DNA of 64,000 nucleotides from the NCBI RefSeq assembly GCF_000711875.1, contig NZ_JONM01000010.1, forward strand, positions 62,001 through 126,000, in the 5' to 3' direction. Positions 25,781 to 34,632 of this stretch are shown one piece after another. Under the pieces are notes generated by a model. That model did not search any database. It had not been told where the DNA came from and saw only the letters and a program-made list of their open reading frames with translations. Each line of letters starts with the position of its first letter. Position 1 is the first letter of the stretch. The position numbers and the translations under genes were made by a program. The stretch comes from Andreprevotia chitinilytica DSM 18519 (GTDB lineage: Bacteria > Pseudomonadota > Gammaproteobacteria > Burkholderiales > Chitinibacteraceae).

Positions 25781-27805
25781 ATGACGACCCGACGCCTCCT
25801 TCCGTTTCACCGCGCGCTATACGAGCTTCTCTCCTCGATGCGCTTCGCGATCAGCCTGCTGACCGTGCTGGCCATCGCCTCGATCATCGGCACGGTGCTC
25901 AAGCAGAACGAGCCCTACACCAACTACCACTTCGAATTCGGCGACTTCTGGTTCTCGATCTTCGAGCCGATCGGCCTGTTCGATGTCTATCACGCCGGCT
26001 GGTTTCTCGGCATCCTCGGCTTCCTGATCGTCTCGGTCAGCCTGTGCATTTACCGGCACGTGCCGGGCATGCTGCGCGACATCAAGAGCTATCGCGAACG
26101 TGCCAGCTACAACTCGCTGCGGCTGATCCATCATCACGCCGAGATTGATGGCACGCCAGACCAAGCCGCGACCGAGGCTTGGCTCAAGCAGCATGGCTTC
26201 CGCTGGAAAACACGCACCGAGGACGGCGTGACGCTACTCGCGGCCAAGCGTGGCAGCTGGCAAAAACTCGGCTACTTCTTCGCCCATTCCGCCATTGTCG
26301 TCATCTGCATCGGCTTCATTATTGATGGCAACTTACCTTTGAAATTGCGCGAAGTATTCGGCGGCAAAGTCGCCGAAACCCGTGACCTGCCGCAAAGCCA
26401 GGTGCCGCCACACAGCCGGCTCGACGCCAGCAACCTCTCCTTCCGCGGCAATGTCACGCTATCGGAAGGCGGCGGCGGTGACGTCGTGTTCCTCAACGCC
26501 GGCAATGGCTATTTCGTGCAGGAACTGCCATTCGTCCTCAAACTCAAGCAGTTCCATGTCGAGCATTACAGCACCGGCCAGCCCAAGCGGTTTGCATCCG
26601 ATATCGACGTGTTCGACCACGCCGGCAAGCTACTCAAGAGCGGTACGGTCGAAGTAAACAAACCGCTGATTGTCGATGGCGTGGCGATCTACCAATCCAG
26701 CTTTGGCGATGGCGGCTCGCCGCTGCAATTTGCTCGCTGGGATTTGATGACCGGTCAGCAGACGACCCTCGCCGGCCGCTCGCAATCAGAGCAACCGTTT
26801 CAGAACGGCCAAGAAAAATACACACTCGAATTCGGCGACCTGCGCGTTTTCAATATCGAGAACATGGGCAAGCTCGCGGCACAGACCTCGGCCGTCGCAG
26901 TCGATCAGTTCTCGCAAGCGCTGGCCTCGGCCCGCTCGGTGCGTGCCGAGCGCAACCTGAAGAATCTCGGCCCGTCGATCCAGTTCAAATTGCGCGACAG
27001 CGCCGGCCAAGCCACCGAATACCTGAACTACCTCGCACCATTCAACGATAGCGGCGCCAACTACCTGATTTCCGGTGTACGCCACGCGGTCACGGATCAA
27101 TTCAGTTTCGTGCGCATGCCGCTCGACGACGATATGAAGCCGGATACCTTCCAGCGACTGCGCGCCACGCTGCTCGACCAACGCACCTGGCCGGAGATCG
27201 CCAAACGCACGGCGGACAAAGCCTTCAAGGATGGTGCATTCTCGGCCACCAACCGCAATCAGTTCGAGGCAGTGACCACCAGCGTGCTGCAGCAATTCGC
27301 CCAAGGCGGCTTCCCCGCGCTGGAGAAATTCCTCGTTGCCAAAGTACCGCAAGAGCAACGCCAAGGCATCGCGCAGACTTATCTGAAAATCCTGCAAGGC
27401 GCGACCGTCGATGCGATGGATGTCGCCCAGCAACGCGCCGGTCTGCAACCATTGCCGGTCGATCCCGAGCACTACCGCTTCCTGATGGATAGTCTGGTCG
27501 CAGCGAGCTCACTGTTCGACTACGGCCCGCAGGTTTACCTACAGCCGGTCGGCTTCACCGAAGTCAAATCGAGCGGCTTCCAGCTCACTCGCTCACCGGG
27601 CAAGAACGTCGTCTATCTGGGCTCGATCCTGCTGGTGCTCGGCATTTTCTGCATGTTCTACATTCGCGAAGAACGACTGTGGTTGCGCGTGGCCGACGGG
27701 CGTACGCTGCTCGCCATGAGCAGCAACCGCCGCAGCAGTGATTTCGACCGTGAATTCGAGCGCCACCGCACCGCGCTCCTGCCCGAAACCGGAGATTCCG
27801 CATGA
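25781..27805 (+). CDS. resB: System II cytochrome c biogenesis protein ResB (Ccs1)
   Basis: The 674-residue membrane protein opens with ELLSSMRFAISLLTVLAIASIIGTVLKQNEPY, the conserved first helix, and has further helices near residues 65-85, 165-185 and 607-625. A large periplasmic domain lies between helices 3 and 4. With CcsA it forms the heme lyase that delivers heme to apocytochromes c. I took the ATG at 25781; the TTG just before it is less likely. No clear ribosome site is seen because a terminator hairpin ends seven bases before. It overlaps ccsA by four bases. Confidence 0.92.
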   Translation: MTTRRLLPFHRALYELLSSMRFAISLLTVLAIASIIGTVLKQNEPYTNYHFEFGDFWFSIFEPIGLFDVYHAGWFLGILGFLIVSVSLCIYRHVPGMLRDIKSYRERASYNSLRLIHHHAEIDGTPDQAATEAWLKQHGFRWKTRTEDGVTLLAAKRGSWQKLGYFFAHSAIVVICIGFIIDGNLPLKLREVFGGKVAETRDLPQSQVPPHSRLDASNLSFRGNVTLSEGGGGDVVFLNAGNGYFVQELPFVLKLKQFHVEHYSTGQPKRFASDIDVFDHAGKLLKSGTVEVNKPLIVDGVAIYQSSFGDGGSPLQFARWDLMTGQQTTLAGRSQSEQPFQNGQEKYTLEFGDLRVFNIENMGKLAAQTSAVAVDQFSQALASARSVRAERNLKNLGPSIQFKLRDSAGQATEYLNYLAPFNDSGANYLISGVRHAVTDQFSFVRMPLDDDMKPDTFQRLRATLLDQRTWPEIAKRTADKAFKDGAFSATNRNQFEAVTTSVLQQFAQGGFPALEKFLVAKVPQEQRQGIAQTYLKILQGATVDAMDVAQQRAGLQPLPVDPEHYRFLMDSLVAASSLFDYGPQVYLQPVGFTEVKSSGFQLTRSPGKNVVYLGSILLVLGIFCMFYIREERLWLRVADGRTLLAMSSNRRSSDFDREFERHRTALLPETGDSA

Positions 27806-29112
27806 ACGCCACCGCCCAACGGCTAGCTGCCCGCAGCCCGTTCGACTTCATCTTCGCCCTGCTGGTGCTGATTGCCGGCGGCATCGCCTTCAGTCGCTAC
27901 GGCAGCTTCATGGATTACTACGAGCAGGCCATCCTGATCGGCGCTGCCGGCGCAATGATCGGGCTGGGCTGGTTCTGGCCGGCGCTTCGCGTCTTTTTGC
28001 CGACGTGCGCTGCAATCGCACTGGCAGGCATTGGCCTTTACCACGGCGACCTTGCCCGCGCGCAGACCGCGTTCTGGCTCAAATACCTACTGGCCAGCCA
28101 ATCGCTGGTGATGTGGATGTGCGTGTGCTTCTTCCTCGCCACCGCCATGTTCTGGCTTGGCGTGCTGCGCCGCTCGGAAACCGCGCTGTCCATCGGCTCC
28201 GGCCTCACCTGGGCCGCCGCGACCGCCGCACTTTCTTCGTCACTGGTGCGCTGGTACGAGAGTTATCTGATTGGCGCAGATGTCGGCCATATCCCCGTCT
28301 CGAACCTGTATGAAGTGTTCGTGCTGTTCTGCCTGATCACGTCGTTGATGTATCTGTATTACTCGGCACGCTACAAGGCACGCAGCATGGGCGCCTTCGT
28401 ACTGCTGGTGATCTCGGCAGCGGTCGGCTTCATCCTTTGGTACACGTTCGACCGGCAAGCACATGAAATCCAGCCACTAATTCCCGCACTGCAATCGTGG
28501 TGGATGAAGATTCATGTACCGGCGAATTTCATCGGCTATGGCTCGTTTGCCTTGTCGGCAATGCTGGGAGTGGCGCAACTTCTGGCAACCCCATCGGCGC
28601 CACTCAAAAAAGAGACAAAGATCGTCGGCTATTTGGCCGCTACCGTGCTAGTAGCAATCGCCGTTTGCCTCCAATTAAAAAGTAGCGAATGGTTTCCACA
28701 AAGCGGTCCGGTCGTTGCTATCGGCAGCTTCCTTCTCTTCGCCGCCGTTGCAATTCTCGGCATCGCCCTAAACAGAGGCGTGTTAAGTGCATTCCCGCTA
28801 AACCCGGACATACTTAGCGAGATCAGCTACAAGGCAATTGCTTTAGGCTTTTTGTTCTTCACCATCGCGACAATTCTGGGCGCAGCTTGGGCCGCCGACG
28901 CATGGGGCGGATACTGGAGCTGGGACCCAAAGGAAACCTGGGCGCTAATCGTTTGGCTCAACTATGCAGCTTGGCTGCATGTCCGACTGGTTAAAGGATG
29001 GCGCGGGGACATCTTGGCTTGGTGGGCTGTTGTGGGACTACTTGTAACTACATTCGCCTTCCTAGGCGTCAACATGGTTCTCTCCGGCCTGCATTCTTAC
29101 GGCGGACTATAA
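27802..29112 (+). CDS. ccsA: System II cytochrome c biogenesis protein CcsA (ResC) with an extra membrane region
   Basis: The 436-residue polytopic heme-handling partner of ResB has the WWD motif GGYWSWDPKETWALIVW near residues 372-388, which presents heme to the apocytochrome, and flanking His residues. It is longer than I expect for the family (about 390). The excess is a segment near residues 270-340 with two additional hydrophobic stretches (VGYLAATVLVAIAVCL and AIGSFLLFAAVAILGIAL). From about 28600 to the stop the codon usage becomes visibly less GC-biased than in the first half. The gene is translationally coupled to resB. Confidence 0.9.
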   Translation: MNATAQRLAARSPFDFIFALLVLIAGGIAFSRYGSFMDYYEQAILIGAAGAMIGLGWFWPALRVFLPTCAAIALAGIGLYHGDLARAQTAFWLKYLLASQSLVMWMCVCFFLATAMFWLGVLRRSETALSIGSGLTWAAATAALSSSLVRWYESYLIGADVGHIPVSNLYEVFVLFCLITSLMYLYYSARYKARSMGAFVLLVISAAVGFILWYTFDRQAHEIQPLIPALQSWWMKIHVPANFIGYGSFALSAMLGVAQLLATPSAPLKKETKIVGYLAATVLVAIAVCLQLKSSEWFPQSGPVVAIGSFLLFAAVAILGIALNRGVLSAFPLNPDILSEISYKAIALGFLFFTIATILGAAWAADAWGGYWSWDPKETWALIVWLNYAAWLHVRLVKGWRGDILAWWAVVGLLVTTFAFLGVNMVLSGLHSYGGL

Positions 29113-29136
29113 AACCCATCTGCCTTACCAACCCGG

Positions 29137-29169
29137 AAAGCCCTTGTTTACAAGGGCTTTTTCTTTTTG
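29137..29169 (+). terminator. Terminator after ccsA
   Basis: AAAGCCCTTG / CAAGGGCTTT arms with a TTTA loop are followed by TTCTTTTT. It ends the resB-ccsA transcript. Confidence 0.9.
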
Positions 29170-29248
29170 TGTTCGGGTTTACCCGTACTATTCAATTTGC
29201 ATATGCTGTCTTAATCTGTAACAAGCATCTGGTATGGGGGCTTAGTAA

Positions 29249-29737
29249 ATGGACAGCGTGATCTATCAAAAAACCGACAAGGGCCAGCGCGAACTCACCG
29301 AGCGCACGCTGCAAATCACACCGCGCTTGCGCCAGTTGCTGATCGTGATCGACGGCAAACGCACGCAAGGCGAATTGCAGCAGATGTCGGCCGGGGCAGA
29401 CCTCACCGATCATCTCAACCGCCTGCTCGACCTACATCTGATCGAAGTCCGCTCAGGCAATCCCCTGCTCAATCCAGCAACACCGGTCATCGCGGCAAAA
29501 TCCAATGCTCTTGCGCCGGATCGTCTTGCCGCCATTCGCAAAGTCATCCATGCCTGTAGCCAGCAATATCTCGGGGAACAGTGGGCGGAACGCCTGGATG
29601 CGGCATTGCTCGGGGCACGTAGCGCCGGCGAGCTGCAGTCCGCCGTCGATGACTGCCTGACCGCGTTGCGACGCTCCGGCCACCGCGGCGTGGCGGACAC
29701 CTGTCAGCGCGAAGTGACGTCCGCGCTCTCGGCCTGA
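29249..29737 (+). CDS. Uncharacterised protein, first of a tandem paralogous pair
   Basis: I do not recognise a family for this 162-residue protein. The N-terminal 60 residues (VIYQKTDKGQRELTERTL, LRQLLIVIDGKRTQGEL, LLDLHLIEV) look like a winged-helix fold and align with the protein encoded at 29885. A linker follows near 65-85, then a helical C-terminal half (RLAAIRKVIHACSQQYLGEQ, LQSAVDDCLTAL). It has no signal peptide or membrane segment. The start at 29249 is preceded by a weak GGGGGC ribosome site. Confidence 0.7.
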   Translation: MDSVIYQKTDKGQRELTERTLQITPRLRQLLIVIDGKRTQGELQQMSAGADLTDHLNRLLDLHLIEVRSGNPLLNPATPVIAAKSNALAPDRLAAIRKVIHACSQQYLGEQWAERLDAALLGARSAGELQSAVDDCLTALRRSGHRGVADTCQREVTSALSA

Positions 29738-29884
29738 TCCACTCAAACCGAGCGCAAGCAGAACCACTTTGTGGCAGAGCAAGCAGCTGGAAAGGCCCAA
29801 TTGCCTTTTCCCGCGCTCGCCCTACTGATTTGCCATAGAATATGACGCTTGCGTTTCGATGCAATAAAAACCGGGGGAAGCTCA

Positions 29885-30415
29885 ATGCAAGGCGTCGTGT
29901 ATCGCAAGACCCAGCAAGGCTTGGAGGAGATGATCAACCGCTCCAGCGGGATCTCCGTCAAGCTCCGGCAGTTGTTGATCCAGATCGACGGCATCAAACC
30001 GGTTGCCTCGCTGGTCACCCCGCTGGAGGGGCGCGAACTGGTGCAAGGCTTGATGGCGCTGGAGTGGGATGCGCTGATCGAGAAAGTACCCGGCAGCGTT
30101 GCGACATTCGCCCCCGCCCCAAGCAACACCCCTGCTGCGGCCCCGGCACCAGTGGCTTCCCCTGCGCTTCCGGCCGGCGTTCAAGCCGTGAGCTCCGGAC
30201 AGCTCGCCCGCATTCAACACATTCTGTATGTCACCAATCGCACCCATCTGACCGGCGAACTGGATGAATGGCTGGAGACCGTCGTACCACGCGTGAAGGA
30301 CACACAAGCCTTGGGCGACTGTCTCGATCACTGGGAAAGGCGCATGAACGCCAAGGGCCAAAGCGGCATGGCGCGCACCTACAAAGCGCAGATCATCGCC
30401 ATCTTGCAGGGATAA
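29885..30415 (+). CDS. Uncharacterised protein, second of a tandem paralogous pair
   Basis: The protein has 176 residues and is related to its upstream neighbour. The N-terminal module (VVYRKTQQGLEEMINRSSG, KLRQLLIQIDGIK, LEWDALIEKV) and the helical C-terminal module (RIQHILYVTNRTHLTGELDEW, DCLDHWERRM) occur in the same order, joined by an Ala/Pro-rich linker near residues 77-100. The ATG at 29885 has a strong GGGGGAAG ribosome site; the upstream in-frame ATG at 29849 does not. The function is unknown; the winged-helix look suggests regulation. Confidence 0.7.
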   Translation: MQGVVYRKTQQGLEEMINRSSGISVKLRQLLIQIDGIKPVASLVTPLEGRELVQGLMALEWDALIEKVPGSVATFAPAPSNTPAAAPAPVASPALPAGVQAVSSGQLARIQHILYVTNRTHLTGELDEWLETVVPRVKDTQALGDCLDHWERRMNAKGQSGMARTYKAQIIAILQG

Positions 30416-30435
30416 TGCGGCAACCTCTTAAGCCG

Positions 30436-31503
30436 TTAAGCGATCAAAGCCACCGCGATCGCAGCCTCTAGCGCCGCCCAATCAGGCGGCGTTGCTGCAT
30501 CGACGATCACTTCGAAACGCGAATCCCGGCGGTAGGCCGATACCGTTGCGCCGGGCATGCCATCCACCCAGTCGAAGCGATACCAATCGCGTTCGGTGTG
30601 GAACACCCCCTTGGCACGAGACAACCCTTGCAAACCCAATGCAACCGGATCGCTCAATTGCTCGAACAGCGCAGCCAAGGCAGCCGAATGGAACATGGCA
30701 TCGGGCGGATAAATCCAGCCGCAGCTGTGCGAACCAAGACTGGATTGGGTTTTGCGGATCGGCCAACTGACTGGCTCCGCAACAACATCCCGACTTTTCC
30801 TGCGCGGTGCCAGTGATGTTTGCGCCGCCAAGCCATGTTGATGCGGCTGCGGCGCATCCGGCCAACGACTGGCATCGAGCGCCAGATCCAGCAACGCTGC
30901 GTCGAATGCGCCCTTCACTGCAGTAACGACAGCAAGCTTGGGCGGGAACAGCGCGTCACCCAGCTTCAACGCGCGATCGATCTGAACCGCTTCGGCCAGA
31001 TCGGCTTTATTCAGCACCAGCACATCGGCCAATTCAATCTGATCCCGCCAGGTTTCGTTGCCGGTATAGCGCGAATCATCAAGATGGCGTGGATCAAGCA
31101 GGGTGACTACCGCGTGCAATTCGTAGGCACTTGCCACCATCGGATCACGCAGCAGATCAACGATGCCGGCCGGATGGCCCAAGCCGGACGGTTCGATCAG
31201 CAACCGATCCGGCCGCTTGCGCTCTATTCCGCCCTTGGCGATCTTGCCCAGCGCTACGCGTAACATCGGGCTGGTGGTGCAGCAGATACAGCCGCCGGGG
31301 ACTTCGGCGACTTGCACCGCATCGCCGCCGTCGCCCGACAGCGTCGCACCATCGATGCCGACTTCGCCAAATTCGTTGACCACCACCGCCCAGTATTCAT
31401 CGGCCGGCTTATCGGCCAGCAATTTCAGCAGCGCCGTGGTTTTACCGACACCGAGAAAGCCGGTCACGAGATTCACGGGGATTTTTGCGTTGGTTTCAGC
31501 CAC
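30436..31503 (-). CDS. COG0523 (CobW/Zn chaperone) G3E GTPase
   Basis: The 355-residue protein has Walker A GFLGVGKT at residues 15-22, the metal-binding GCICC at 71-75 (CxCC), GTP-binding NKADL, and a CobW C-terminal domain beginning near 250. Such proteins insert or deliver zinc, cobalt or other metals. A His-rich PQPHQHG lies near residue 218. It starts with GTG one base after the parA stop. Which metal it serves cannot be told; no Zur box was identified. Confidence 0.88.
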   Translation of the reverse strand: MAETNAKIPVNLVTGFLGVGKTTALLKLLADKPADEYWAVVVNEFGEVGIDGATLSGDGGDAVQVAEVPGGCICCTTSPMLRVALGKIAKGGIERKRPDRLLIEPSGLGHPAGIVDLLRDPMVASAYELHAVVTLLDPRHLDDSRYTGNETWRDQIELADVLVLNKADLAEAVQIDRALKLGDALFPPKLAVVTAVKGAFDAALLDLALDASRWPDAPQPHQHGLAAQTSLAPRRKSRDVVAEPVSWPIRKTQSSLGSHSCGWIYPPDAMFHSAALAALFEQLSDPVALGLQGLSRAKGVFHTERDWYRFDWVDGMPGATVSAYRRDSRFEVIVDAATPPDWAALEAAIAVALIA

Positions 31504-31504
31504 G

Positions 31505-32125
31505 TCACTTCAGCCAGTTGAGGATGGGAGCCCATTGCGCGTAGTCGCGCTCAAAGCGCGGTTTGGGCAGATCAAATAAGGTCAGGCCACGGGGCTGCAA
31601 CTGCACGTACAGCTGCGTATCCCGAATCTGCGTCAGTACCGGCAGATCGAATTCGCGCAAAAAGGCATCGAGCTGTTTGGCCGCCTGAGTACGCGGATTC
31701 ACCCGCATCCCCACCACGGCAACTTCGACCTGGCCTTTGCGCACGGCTTTTTCTTCCGCCAGCAGCCGGAAGAAATCCGCGCTGGCCCACATATCGAATG
31801 CGGCCGGCTGCACCGGCACCAGGATACGGTTGCTGACTTTCAGTGCCGCTTCCAGCCGTTTGCCATGCAAACCGGCCGGGCTATCCAACACCGCGGCAGT
31901 CGTCTCTTTGGGAGGCTTGGCGGGCTCGCCGTCCTTGACCTCCCAACCGGTGATGGTCGGATAACGATCGGGGCGTAACGCCAGCCAGCGCTTCGCGGAA
32001 TGTTGCCGATCCAGATCGCCCAACATCACCCGCTCGCCTTGCCAGGCCCAATATCCAGCGATATGGGCAGCCAGCGTCGATTTGCCGCTACCGCCCTTCG
32101 GATTGGCGATCAGGATGATTTTCAT
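31505..32125 (-). CDS. Orphan ParA-family ATPase
   Basis: The 206-residue deviant-Walker ATPase has KGGSGKST at residues 10-17, a Walker A' sequence with the signature first Lys, and DSPAG in place of Walker B. No ParB gene or parS-like repeat is nearby, so it belongs with orphan ParA proteins that position or segregate other cargo, such as cellulose or chemosensory machinery. It overlaps pth by four bases (ATGA) and is followed by the COG0523 gene, so the three form one transcript. Confidence 0.87.
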   Translation of the reverse strand: MKIILIANPKGGSGKSTLAAHIAGYWAWQGERVMLGDLDRQHSAKRWLALRPDRYPTITGWEVKDGEPAKPPKETTAAVLDSPAGLHGKRLEAALKVSNRILVPVQPAAFDMWASADFFRLLAEEKAVRKGQVEVAVVGMRVNPRTQAAKQLDAFLREFDLPVLTQIRDTQLYVQLQPRGLTLFDLPKPRFERDYAQWAPILNWLK

Positions 32126-32736
32126 GCGTCGGGGGACGCCTTGTGCGGACGCTTCTTCGTGTCGTCGGTATGCAGCAACTGCATTGCCGCGCCCATCTCC
32201 CCCGCCAATAGTTTGGGAACGATCTGATGCGCACGCGTGGTCGCATCGATGATCGCTTCGTATTCTTCCTTGCGCGGCGGCTTGAGCACCCAGTTGATCA
32301 CTTCGTTGCGGTTGCCGGGGTGGCCGACACCGATCCGCAGTCGCCAGAAGTTCGGCGTGGAAAGATGCGCCTGGATGTCCTTCAAGCCGTTATGCCCGCC
32401 GTGCCCACCACCTTGCTTGAGCTTGATCTGGCCAGCCGGAAGATCGAGCTCGTCATGCACAACGAGAATCTCGTCCGGCAGAATCTTGTAGAACTGCGCC
32501 AACGCCACCACAGCAAGGCCACTCTTGTTCATGAAGGTCTGCGGCTCGAGCAGCCAGACATCATGGCGATCAAGGCGGGCTTTGGCGGCAAGGCCGTGGA
32601 ATTTGGCATCGTGCCGTAGCGTTGCGCCGCCATCGCGGGCGAGTTCATCCACCCACCAGAAACCGGCGTTATGCCGCGTATCGGCATATTCCGCCCCGGG
32701 ATTGCCGAGGCCAACAATGAGCTTGATCTGAGACAT
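32122..32736 (-). CDS. pth: Peptidyl-tRNA hydrolase
   Basis: The 204-residue enzyme frees tRNA from peptidyl-tRNA dropped by ribosomes. The N-terminal GLGNPG with Asn12, catalytic His22 in DTRHNAGF, and [11 protein letters not shown] with the catalytic Asp are all present, as is [11 protein letters not shown]. The C-terminus is somewhat extended and basic (KKRPHK). It lies downstream of rplY, the usual pairing, but behind a terminator. Confidence 0.95.
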   Translation of the reverse strand: MSQIKLIVGLGNPGAEYADTRHNAGFWWVDELARDGGATLRHDAKFHGLAAKARLDRHDVWLLEPQTFMNKSGLAVVALAQFYKILPDEILVVHDELDLPAGQIKLKQGGGHGGHNGLKDIQAHLSTPNFWRLRIGVGHPGNRNEVINWVLKPPRKEEYEAIIDATTRAHQIVPKLLAGEMGAAMQLLHTDDTKKRPHKASPDA

Positions 32737-32792
32737 GCGTGTGCAGTTGTGGAGTTGATGTCGAGGTCAGGTTGCGATTATCGCACGGACAA

Positions 32793-32827
32793 GAAAAAAC
32801 CCGCCGGGCCGAAGCCGGGCGGGTTTT
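32793..32827 (-). terminator. Terminator between rplY and pth
   Basis: On the minus strand a stem of ACCCGCCCGGC / GCCCGGCGGGT with a TTCG loop is followed by TTTTTTCTT. It should stop most transcription from prs-rplY before pth. Confidence 0.85.
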
Positions 32828-32844
32828 CACGGAGCAAGACAGGC

Positions 32845-33423
32845 TTAAACGGCCTTGGCACCGTTCAGGCTGGCAACCGCCAAGTCTTCACCACGTGCCA
32901 GAGCAGTCAGCTCGACGCCTTCTGGCAGCTTGATGCTGGACAAGTGAGCGATAGCGTGGCCAGCGTTCAGGATGGACAGATCAACAGTCAGGAATTCCGG
33001 AATCTTGGTCGCAACGCAACGCACTTGGACTTCGTTCAGGATGTGGCTGATCGTGCCGCCTTGCAGCTTCACGCCTTCGGACTCTTCAGCACCAACGAAG
33101 TGCAACGGCACACGCAGCTCAACCTTGGTGGCATCGCTCACGCGTTGGAAGTCAACGTGCAGCACCAGTTGCTTGAACGGGTGGTAGTTGACCGCACGAA
33201 CCAGCACTTGCTCGACGTTGCCATCAACCGACAGCTGAACCAGCGAAGTGTGGAAAGCCTCTTCCTGCAGTTTGTAGTACATGCTGTTATGGTCGAGGAC
33301 CACGGCCACCGGGGCCTTGTCACCGCCATACACGATGCCCGGGAGCTTGCCGGCATTACGCAGGCGGCGGCTCGCACCGGTACCCTGCTCCGCACGGGCT
33401 TGGGCTTCAATTTGATAAGTCAT
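32845..33423 (-). CDS. rplY: Large ribosomal subunit protein bL25 (Ctc family)
   Basis: The 192-residue long form has an N-terminal L25 domain that binds 5S rRNA (about residues 1-95: GTGASRRLRNAGKLPGIVYGGDKAP, VNYHPFKQLVLHVDFQRV) and a C-terminal TL5/Ctc domain (96-190). The tail is Ala-rich. It follows prs on the same strand after about 100 bases, the common prs-rplY-pth order. Confidence 0.95.
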   Translation of the reverse strand: MTYQIEAQARAEQGTGASRRLRNAGKLPGIVYGGDKAPVAVVLDHNSMYYKLQEEAFHTSLVQLSVDGNVEQVLVRAVNYHPFKQLVLHVDFQRVSDATKVELRVPLHFVGAEESEGVKLQGGTISHILNEVQVRCVATKIPEFLTVDLSILNAGHAIAHLSSIKLPEGVELTALARGEDLAVASLNGAKAV

Positions 33424-33526
33424 GATGTAACTCCATTACTTCTTAGATACGCAGGCCACCCGCGACCAGACTGACCTGCGATTCCGGGACGAATTTCCCG
33501 TGAATACTTAAGAAACCAAGTATCGA

Positions 33527-34477
33527 TCAATCCACGAATAGTGTGGAAACCGACTCTTCGTTGTTGATTCTACGCATCGTCTCAGCCAGCAATTCGGCGA
33601 TGGAGACGGTGCGGATGCGTTGCGAACCACGCGCCATATCCGGCAGCGGGATCGTGTCGGTCACGACGACTTCGTCGAGATCCGATTGCAGAATACGCTC
33701 GACGGCAGCGCCAGACAGAACCGGGTGCGTGGCATATGCCATCACTCGCTTTGCACCATGCGCCTTGAGCGCTTGCGCGGCCTTGCACAGGGTATTTGCG
33801 GTATCGATCATGTCATCGATGATCACGCAGGTACGGTCTTTGACGTCACCGATGATGTGCATCACCTCGGCCACATTAGCCTTCGGGCGACGCTTGTCGA
33901 TAATCGCCATATCGACGTTCAGCTGCTTGGCCATGGCACGGGCACGCAGTACGCCACCCACGTCTGGCGACACGACCATCAAGTCTTGATAGTTTTGTGC
34001 GCGGATATCGGAGAGCAGTACCGGCGTCGAATAGATGTTGTCGACCGGGATATCAAAGAAGCCCTGAATCTGGTCGGCATGTACATCGACGGTGAGAACA
34101 CGGTCCACACCAGCCACTTGCAGCATGTTGGCCACGACTTTGGCCGAGATCGGCACACGGGCGGAGCGCGGACGACGATCCTGGCGTGCATAACCGAAGT
34201 ACGGGATCGCAGCGGTGATGCGGCCGGCAGAGGCCCGCTTCAGCGCATCGACCATCAGCATCATTTCCATGATGTTGTCGTTGGTCGGCACACAGGTCGA
34301 TTGCAGCACGAAGACATCGCGACCGCGTACGTTTTCGAGCAACTCGACTGTCACTTCACCATCGGAGAACCGGCCAACCGTAGCACGGCCGAGCGAGATA
34401 TCCAGATGATTGACCACGTCTTCGGCAAGCTTGGGGTTAGCATTGCCAGTGAACACCATGAGGCTGTCGTAAGCCAT
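33527..34477 (-). CDS. prs: Ribose-phosphate pyrophosphokinase (PRPP synthetase)
   Basis: The 316-residue enzyme makes PRPP from ribose-5-phosphate and ATP for nucleotide, histidine and NAD synthesis. Signatures include [39 protein letters not shown], the PRPP loop [12 protein letters not shown], and [17 protein letters not shown]. The ATG at 34477 gives the standard [16 protein letters not shown] start; reading upstream in frame would run into the tRNA-Gln gene. A hairpin with T-tract ends 12 bases before this ATG. Confidence 0.96.
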   Translation of the reverse strand: MAYDSLMVFTGNANPKLAEDVVNHLDISLGRATVGRFSDGEVTVELLENVRGRDVFVLQSTCVPTNDNIMEMMLMVDALKRASAGRITAAIPYFGYARQDRRPRSARVPISAKVVANMLQVAGVDRVLTVDVHADQIQGFFDIPVDNIYSTPVLLSDIRAQNYQDLMVVSPDVGGVLRARAMAKQLNVDMAIIDKRRPKANVAEVMHIIGDVKDRTCVIIDDMIDTANTLCKAAQALKAHGAKRVMAYATHPVLSGAAVERILQSDLDEVVVTDTIPLPDMARGSQRIRTVSIAELLAETMRRINNEESVSTLFVD

Positions 34478-34489
34478 TTCCGAACCCTG

Positions 34490-34527
34490 AAAAAACGAAA
34501 AGCGTGTAACGGGCGTACACGCTTTTC
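34490..34527 (-). terminator. Terminator or attenuator between tRNA-Gln and prs
   Basis: On the minus strand GAAAAGCGTGTA pairs perfectly with TACACGCTTTTC (34497-34508 and 34516-34527), followed by GTTTTTTC. It would end the ispE-tRNA transcript, yet the prs start lies only 12 bases beyond, so prs must rely on readthrough or on a promoter within or upstream of the tRNA. Confidence 0.88.
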
Positions 34528-34538
34528 TATCTTCGAAT

Positions 34539-34615
34539 TGGCAGGGGAAGAAGGATTCGAACCTTCGCATGTCGGAATCAAAATCCGATGCCTTAACCAA
34601 CTTGGCGACTCCCCT
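34539..34615 (-). tRNA. tRNA-Gln (anticodon TTG)
   Basis: The 77-base gene reads on the minus strand with a genomically encoded CCA. The acceptor stem AGGGGAG pairs with CTTCCCCT (one G-T pair), the anticodon loop is TTTTGAT with anticodon TTG, and the T arm contains GGTTCGAATCC. It lies between ispE and prs, a position conserved in many beta- and gammaproteobacteria. Confidence 0.97.
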
Positions 34616-34632
34616 ATCGAATCGCTTATGGA

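Noticed and set aside
34478-34600. N-terminal extension of Prs through the tRNA-Gln region
   Set aside because: It reads through a tRNA gene and a terminator; the MAYDSL start at 34477 is standard.
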